A stretch of DNA of 64,000 bases from Paenibacillus tyrphae (GTDB taxonomy: Bacteria > Bacillota > Bacilli > Paenibacillales > NBRC-103111), in the NCBI RefSeq assembly GCF_024158745.1, contig NZ_JAMZAW010000001.1, forward strand, positions 62,001-126,000. The letters run 5' to 3'. A program made the translations under genes and the position numbers. The notes beneath the pieces are model-generated. The model searched no databases. It saw only the letters and a list, made by a program, of their open reading frames with translations, and had not been told where the DNA came from. Shown one piece after another: positions 62,278-64,000 of this stretch (positions within the stretch are counted from its first letter, which is position 1; every line of letters starts with the position of its first letter).

Positions 62278-63516
62278 TTATTCTGCAAAGGCTTTTAGCA
62301 CGATGACCGCATTGTGTCCGCCGAATCCGAAGGAATTCGATATGCCAATCTTCAGTTTGGCTTGACGCGCTTCATTCGGTACGTAGTCCAAATCGCAATC
62401 CGGGTCCGGCTGCTCCAGATTAATCGTCGGAGGAATGATTCCCTGCTCCAGGCTCTTGGCCAGAGCAATAGCTTCTACCCCGCCGCACGCTCCCAGCATG
62501 TGACCGGTCATGGACTTATTGGCGGTTACCGGAATCCGGTAGGCATGCTCGCCGAACAACTTCTTGATCGCCATCGTTTCGGACTTGTCCCCCAGTTCCG
62601 TACTCGTCGCGTGAGCGCTGATAACATCCACTTCCTCCGGGTTCACAGCGGCTTCACGAAGCGCCGATTTCATGGCCTGGTAAGCCCCGATCCCCTCCGG
62701 ATGGGTGGCGACGATGTGATAAGCATCGGAACTGGCTCCGTAACCGATCACCTCAGCGTAAATTCGAGCGTTCCGACGCTGTGCATGGGAGAGCGATTCC
62801 AGTACCACAATGCCCGCCCCCTCGGACATAACGAATCCGTCCCGTCCTGCATCGAACGGACGGCTTGCTCTGGCAGGCTCGTCGTTTCGGCCGGACAAAG
62901 CGGTCGCGTTACCGAAGCTGGCAAGCGATATTTCCGTCACGGCGGCTTCCGCACCGCCGGCAATGATCGCGTCCGCGCCGCCCCCCCGAATTAACCGGAA
63001 TGCTTCGCCGATGGCCGTATTTCCTATGGAGCATGCGGTTACCGGAGACAGAGTTGGGCCCAGAGCTCCGTATTTTATGCTGATCATCGCTGCAGCCATG
63101 TTCGATATCATCATCGGTACCAGCGTCGGACTGACCCGCTCCGGTCCCCGATCACGGAGAATACCGTCCTGTTCGAGCAGCGTTTGAATGCCTCCGATGC
63201 CCGATCCTACATATACGCCTAGTCTTTCCCGATCGATTTCGTCAAGCGATAACCCTGAATCCTCCAACGCCTGCTCCGCGGCAGCCAAAGCAAACTGACA
63301 AAACCGATCCATCCGCCGCGCTTCTTTGCGGCCGAACCGGGCATCCGCGTCAAATTCCCGGACAACCCCCGCGATTTTCGTTTTAAAGCGGGACGTGTCA
63401 AAAGTATTGATCCGGCTTATCCCCGATTCCCCCCGGCACAAACGATTCCAAAAAGTTTCCACTTCATGCCCAAGCGGCGAGATAATGCCCGTCCCCGTTA
63501 ACACGACTCGTTCCAT
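62278..63516 (-). CDS. fabF: Beta-ketoacyl-ACP synthase II (FabF-like)
   Basis: Condenses malonyl-ACP with an acyl-ACP during fatty acid elongation. The 412 residues have the thiolase-fold triad: Cys in VTACSIGNTAIGEA, His in ISAHATSTELGDKSE and His in ANKSMTGHMLGACGGVEA, and the glycine-rich end NSFGFGGHNAVIVLK. The catalytic Cys is followed by SIGN rather than the ATGTN of housekeeping FabF, and the gene stands alone without acpP, so it may be an extra or specialised copy. GGGAGG precedes the start. Confidence 0.88.
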   Translation of the reverse strand: MERVVLTGTGIISPLGHEVETFWNRLCRGESGISRINTFDTSRFKTKIAGVVREFDADARFGRKEARRMDRFCQFALAAAEQALEDSGLSLDEIDRERLGVYVGSGIGGIQTLLEQDGILRDRGPERVSPTLVPMMISNMAAAMISIKYGALGPTLSPVTACSIGNTAIGEAFRLIRGGGADAIIAGGAEAAVTEISLASFGNATALSGRNDEPARASRPFDAGRDGFVMSEGAGIVVLESLSHAQRRNARIYAEVIGYGASSDAYHIVATHPEGIGAYQAMKSALREAAVNPEEVDVISAHATSTELGDKSETMAIKKLFGEHAYRIPVTANKSMTGHMLGACGGVEAIALAKSLEQGIIPPTINLEQPDPDCDLDYVPNEARQAKLKIGISNSFGFGGHNAVIVLKAFAE

Positions 63517-63588
63517 CGAATTTCCTCCCTTTCGTTCATCGGTTAAGTCCTATGTTGTCACAGTTGTTATCCTATTACAAGTTGCAGT

Positions 63589-63605
63589 TTATTATAGTAT
63601 AATAA
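63589..63605. promoter_or_regulatory. Perfect palindrome between fabF and the XRE regulator
   Basis: TTATTATAGTATAATAA is an exact 8-1-8 inverted repeat containing TATAAT, 34 nt before the regulator's start. A likely autoregulatory operator and -10 box, able to influence both divergent genes. Confidence 0.65.
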
Positions 63606-63638
63606 CTACTATGTTAACGAAATTAAAGGCGGAATCGA

Positions 63639-64000
63639 AATGAATCATCAAACGAGGCTTCAAGCGTTATCGGCTTTTTTGAAGGCACAGCGGGCCAAAG
63701 TGCTCCCGCAAACGGTCGGACTTCCGGTGGGAACCCGCAGGCGCACCCCGGGTTTGAGACGTGAGGAAGTCGCCCAACTTGCCGGGGTCAGCCCCACGTG
63801 GTACACATGGCTTGAGCAAGGACGGGATATCAAAGTATCCAAATCGGTACTGGACTGCGTCGCCGCCGCCCTGCAATTAACGGTAGACGAGCGGAAATAT
63901 TTGTTTTCGCTTGCTCTGGAAACCGGGGCAGGCACCCATACACTAATAGAAGATCTGCCTGAGATCAGCCCTTCGCTGCGAAGAATTTTGCAGGAGCTGC
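63639..64000 (+). CDS. XRE-family regulator with MmyB-like ligand domain, partial (3' end outside window)
   Basis: The first 120 codons show an N-terminal helix-turn-helix typical of MmyB-like regulators: LSAFLKAQRAKVLP, RRRTPGLRREEVAQLAGVSPTWYTWLEQGRDIKVS, VAAALQLTVDERKYLFSLA. This is followed by the start of the ligand domain (LPEISPSLRRILQEL). The frame is open to the window edge. Such regulators usually control an adjacent short-chain dehydrogenase or themselves; here the neighbour is a divergent fabF-like gene with a shared palindrome. Confidence 0.88.

Overview
The window looks like a chromosomal stretch of an endospore-forming member of the Paenibacillaceae (Paenibacillus or a close relative). 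The evidence is the gerA/gerB/gerC-type germination genes, three exported proteins with S-layer homology (SLH) repeats, a Btr-type siderophore regulator, a RocG/GudB-like glutamate dehydrogenase, consensus AGGAGG ribosome sites and moderately GC-rich coding DNA. Nearly all genes are on the minus strand. No rRNA, tRNA, CRISPR array or intact insertion sequence was seen.

Layout by coordinate: 1-1186, the start of a gerA-type gene that runs off the left edge. 1423-7912, a complete biotin operon read bioA-bioD-bioB-bioF-bioH-bioC, behind a perfect BirA operator and followed by a small zinc-ribbon gene. 8105-11242, an amino-acid permease, a GNAT acetyltransferase and a VOC protein. 11362-22209, two AraC-regulator plus siderophore-binding-lipoprotein pairs with four Fur boxes, lying either side of a 1839-residue SLH-anchored glycerophosphodiesterase. 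22425-28232, an SLH-anchored PHP phosphoesterase and a secreted GH8 glycosidase. 28522-39612, germination genes gerC and gerB, a DUF420 gene, a heterocycloanthracin/sonorensin-type thiazole peptide cluster (Cys-rich precursor, maturation protein, YcaO cyclodehydratase, SagB dehydrogenase) and a second gerA. 39736-41034, glutamate dehydrogenase.

41400-43200 is AT-rich and looks acquired: a maltose acetyltransferase and a small hydrolase. 43271-49057 holds a GNAT protein, bluB, thiC behind a TPP riboswitch, and a metNIQ methionine importer whose MetN lacks the usual regulatory tail. 49365-55651 holds an SLH-anchored serine hydrolase, a flavin monooxygenase of the NtaA type, a deoxynucleoside kinase and a PepF-like oligopeptidase.

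The most intriguing part is 56033-61653: five tightly packed genes matching the uncharacterised STM4011-STM4015 families (two radical SAM enzymes, a sulfatase-fold hydrolase, an ATP-grasp protein and a leucine-rich-repeat protein), coupled by overlap to an APS kinase. Divergent from it is a 98-residue gene of unknown function whose promoter carries two LexA (SOS) boxes. The window ends with a fabF-like ketosynthase and a divergent XRE regulator that share a perfect palindromic operator.
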